A stretch of DNA of 9,021 bases from Methylophilaceae bacterium (GTDB taxonomy: Bacteria; Pseudomonadota; Gammaproteobacteria; Burkholderiales; Methylophilaceae): positions 1 to 9,021 of the forward strand of contig RHAY01000024.1 in NCBI GenBank assembly GCA_010031285.1, read 5' to 3'. Both the position numbers and the translations under genes were made by a program. Below the pieces are notes generated by a model. That model was not told the origin of the DNA. It saw nothing but the letters and a program-made list of their open reading frames with translations, and made no database searches. Position 1 is the first letter of the stretch. Each line of letters begins with the position of its first letter. Below, one piece after another: positions 6,846 through 9,021 of the stretch.

Positions 6846-7487
6846 TTATTTAAGATTTGTACCGAGCACTTGTAAATAACTAATCAGTGCATCAAGTTCT
6901 GTTTTGCCCTTAACTGCATCAGCTGCACCTTTAATGTCCTCGTCACTATAAGGCACACCAACAATTCTTAATGCCTTCATTCTTTGCGCTACAACGGTTG
7001 TATCCACTTCTGTTTTTTCAAGCCATGGATAAGCTGGCATGATAGATTCGGGTACCACGTCTCTTGGATTATTTAAATGCACACGATGCCATTCATCACT
7101 GTAGCGGCCACCTACGCGAGCTAAATCAGGGCCTGTTCGTTTGCTCCCCCATTGAAACGGATGATCATAGACAGACTCACCTGCTACTGAGTAATGTCCA
7201 TAACGAAGTGTTTCAGCACGAAACGGGCGTATCATTTGTGAGTGGCAGTTATAACAACCTTCACGAATATAAACATCTCGACCCATAAGTTGAACTGCTG
7301 TGTATGGTTGCAAACCCTTAATGGGTTCTGTCGTTGACTTTTGATAGAAAAGTGGAATGATTTCTACAATACCGCCGAACGCCACTGTAACTAAAATCAA
7401 AATAATCATGAGAAAACTATTTGTTTCAATCGTCTCGTGACTAAATCCTGGATTTTCTTTATTTAATTTTTTATTTTCTTTTGCCAT
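6846..7487 (-). CDS. ccoO: cbb3 cytochrome oxidase subunit II, monohaem cytochrome c
   Basis: CcoO is the membrane-anchored monohaem cytochrome c that delivers electrons to the catalytic subunit. The 213 residues have one N-terminal membrane helix (about 24-44) and then the periplasmic domain with [14 protein letters not shown] (77-90), holding haem ligands C78, C81 and H82; M150 in SIMPAYPW is the probable sixth ligand. The segments [10 protein letters not shown] (95-104) and [15 protein letters not shown] (113-127) are typical of CcoO. The length is usual for betaproteobacteria. The start at 7487 has AAGGGA (7500-7495) seven bases upstream, overlapping the ccoN stop codon, so translation is likely coupled to ccoN. 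Confidence 0.97.
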   Translation of the reverse strand: MAKENKKLNKENPGFSHETIETNSFLMIILILVTVAFGGIVEIIPLFYQKSTTEPIKGLQPYTAVQLMGRDVYIREGCYNCHSQMIRPFRAETLRYGHYSVAGESVYDHPFQWGSKRTGPDLARVGGRYSDEWHRVHLNNPRDVVPESIMPAYPWLEKTEVDTTVVAQRMKALRIVGVPYSDEDIKGAADAVKGKTELDALISYLQVLGTNLK

Positions 7488-7498
7488 GTTCTTTTCCC

Positions 7499-8932
7499 TT
7501 AATGTGCTCTAACAGCAGGAATTAAAATGTTCGCTGGTTTGCCATTAGTCGCTGTCTTAATAACATTCCATAGCATGACTAACATACCGCTTAGGTATAA
7601 AAGGCCGCCCAATAAACGAATGATGTAATAAGGATGTTTTGCTTTCACTGATTCAATGAATGTATAAGCTAACGTGCCATCTGGATTGATTGCTCTCCAC
7701 ATGAGACCCTCCATTACGCCTGAAATCCAAAGCGCTGTGATATAAAGTACGATACCTACCGTAGCCATCCAAAAATGAAGATCAATTGCTTTCGTGCTGA
7801 ACATTTGCTTCTGACCAAACAATCGAGGTACTAAGAAATAAAGTGTGCCCATGGATACTAAACCCACCCATCCAAGAGCGCCTGAATGAACGTGACCTAC
7901 AGTCCAATCGGTATAGTGAGATAAAGCATTTACCGTTTTAATTGACATCATCGGACCTTCAAAAGTACTCATGCCGTAAAAAGATAAAGATACGATTAAG
8001 AATCTTAGAATTGGATCAGTACGTAATTTATGCCAAGCGCCTGAAAGTGTCATGATGCCGTTGATCATGCCACCCCAGCTTGGTGCAAATAAAATAAGTG
8101 AGAACACCATGCCTAATGAAGATACCCAATCAGGTAATGCTGTGTAATGAAGGTGATGAGGGCCTGCCCACATATAGGTAAAAATAAGTGCCCAAAAGTG
8201 AACGATCGATAAACTATATGAATACACAGGACGCTCGGCTTGTTTTGGGACAAAGTAATACATCATGCCCAAAAAGCCAGCTGTTAAGAAAAAGCCTACT
8301 GCATTATGGCCATACCACCATTGCACCATGGCATCTTGAACGCCCGCATAAGCTGAATAAGATTTCATAAAGCCTGCAGGAATTTCGGCACTATTTACAA
8401 TATGAAGTAATGCCACAGTGATAATGAATGCGCCATAGAACCAATTTGCAACGTAAATATGTTTAATTTTTCTTTTTGCAATCGTGCCAAAAAATACGAT
8501 GGCATAAGACACCCAAACAATAGCGATCAAAATATCAATCGGCCATTCAAGTTCTGCATACTCTTTACCAGATGTATAACCTAAAGGAAGAGAAATAGCC
8601 GCTGCTAAGATAACGGCTTGCCAGCCCCAGAAAGTAAAAGAAGCCAATTTGCCAGCAAACAAACGAGTTTGACAGGTTCTTTGTACGACATAATAAGAAG
8701 AAGCAAAAAGAGCTGATCCACCAAAAGCAAAAATTACCGCATTGGTATGAAGCGGACGAAGGCGACCAAATGAAGTCCAAGGAAGCCCTAAGTTAAGTTC
8801 TGGCCATACAAGTTGTGCTGCAATCACTACACCCACCAGCATGCCCACAACACCCCAAACCACTGCCATGATTGAAAATTGTCTTATGACACCATCATCA
8901 TAAATCGTGGATAAATTTGCTTTCGCGTTCAT
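7499..8932 (-). CDS. ccoN: cbb3 cytochrome oxidase catalytic subunit I
   Basis: CcoN is the twelve-helix catalytic subunit of the C-type (cbb3) haem-copper oxidase and reduces oxygen to water with very high affinity. All key residues can be placed by comparison with the Pseudomonas stutzeri enzyme (numbers here are about two higher in the N-terminal part): low-spin haem b ligands H62 and H349, high-spin haem ligand H347, CuB ligands H209, H259 and H260, the cross-linked tyrosine Y253 in [10 protein letters not shown], and glutamate E325 in FEGPMM. Its 477 residues are full length. It is the first gene of the operon ccoN-O-Q-P-G-fixH. The sequence upstream of the ATG at 8932 is lost within a few bases to a join with an inverted ccoN fragment, so no ribosome site, promoter or FNR box is visible. 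Confidence 0.97.
   Translation of the reverse strand: MNAKANLSTIYDDGVIRQFSIMAVVWGVVGMLVGVVIAAQLVWPELNLGLPWTSFGRLRPLHTNAVIFAFGGSALFASSYYVVQRTCQTRLFAGKLASFTFWGWQAVILAAAISLPLGYTSGKEYAELEWPIDILIAIVWVSYAIVFFGTIAKRKIKHIYVANWFYGAFIITVALLHIVNSAEIPAGFMKSYSAYAGVQDAMVQWWYGHNAVGFFLTAGFLGMMYYFVPKQAERPVYSYSLSIVHFWALIFTYMWAGPHHLHYTALPDWVSSLGMVFSLILFAPSWGGMINGIMTLSGAWHKLRTDPILRFLIVSLSFYGMSTFEGPMMSIKTVNALSHYTDWTVGHVHSGALGWVGLVSMGTLYFLVPRLFGQKQMFSTKAIDLHFWMATVGIVLYITALWISGVMEGLMWRAINPDGTLAYTFIESVKAKHPYYIIRLLGGLLYLSGMLVMLWNVIKTATNGKPANILIPAVRAH
8475..8557 (-). repeat. Left arm of an inverted duplication inside ccoN
   Basis: These 83 bases encode A126 to the start of K153 of CcoN. Their reverse complement matches 8939-9021 in 80 of 83 positions. 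The arms are separated by 381 bases. Confidence 0.9.
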
Positions 8933-8935
8933 ATC

Positions 8936-9021
8936 TTCGCAGAGCTTGAATGGCCAATTGATATTTTGATTGCTATTGTTTGGGTGTCTTATGCCATCGT
9001 ATTTTTTGGCACGATTGCAAA
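8936..9021 (+). pseudogene. ccoN: Inverted second copy of an internal ccoN segment, cut by the window edge
   Basis: Read on the plus strand from 8936, this stretch encodes [16 protein letters not shown] and on to GTIA, identical to CcoN residues 126-152 apart from the first residue, F for Y125. Over 8939-9021 it differs from the intact gene at three bases, all silent third positions (GAG/GAA, CCA/CCG, ATT/ATC). There is no start codon: similarity begins abruptly at 8936, four bases outside the ccoN ATG on the other strand. The piece continues past the right edge. It is therefore a 5'-truncated, diverged copy head-to-head with the intact gene, not an exact fold-back. Confidence 0.85.

Noticed and set aside
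7064..7288. Plus-strand open frame of 74 codons opposite ccoO
   Set aside because: It is antisense to a highly conserved cytochrome domain and has no own signals.
8527..8542. Near-palindromic TTGATATTTTGATC in ccoN
   Set aside because: The second half-site is TGATC instead of ATCAA, and it is coding sequence explained by the IDILI codons.

Overview
This AT-rich window is the microaerobic respiration cluster of a proteobacterium, most likely a betaproteobacterium. The order ccoN-ccoO-ccoQ-ccoP-ccoG, a FixH-family gene, an FNR regulator next to hemN, and the protein sequences as I recognise them fit freshwater or methylotrophic betaproteobacteria such as Methylophilaceae. That family-level placement is inference.

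Layout, left to right. Positions 41 to about 568 hold the start of an OmpW-type outer-membrane protein gene (+) that breaks off inside the gene. It is joined directly to the inner part of a convergent SafE/DsbD_2-like membrane protein gene (-, up to 927), which also lacks its 3' half. Next come hemN (-, 927-2342), a 120-base divergent control region with one clear FNR box (2379-2392), fnr (+, 2463-3182) and a radical SAM gene (+, 3195-4046) 12 bases after fnr. From 4043 to 8932 the minus strand carries a tight operon transcribed right to left: ccoN, ccoO, ccoQ, ccoP, ccoG and a short FixH-like gene. It meets the radical SAM gene stop-to-stop. After the ccoN start the sequence turns into an inverted, slightly diverged copy of an internal piece of ccoN, which runs off the right edge.

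How the genes fit together: FNR, with all four cluster cysteines, senses low oxygen. The FNR box lies between fnr and hemN, so oxygen-independent haem synthesis and probably FNR itself are controlled there. The cco operon makes the high-affinity cbb3 oxidase that needs this haem; CcoG, the FixH-like protein and the SafE-like protein belong to its assembly or copper handling. The copper ATPase gene ccoI and ccoS are not in the window, and the promoter of ccoN is lost at the right junction.

No undescribed system is evident. The most notable signals are structural: two abrupt joins, one near each end, which could be real rearrangements but look more like assembly or population-variant chimeras. 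Other points are the layered inverted repeats of the hemN/fnr control region, the fnr-linked radical SAM gene, a FixH without its periplasmic domain, and repeated stop-codon-in-ribosome-site junctions. No gene-free stretch exceeds 300 bases. I see no tRNA, rRNA, CRISPR array, insertion sequence or convincing terminator.
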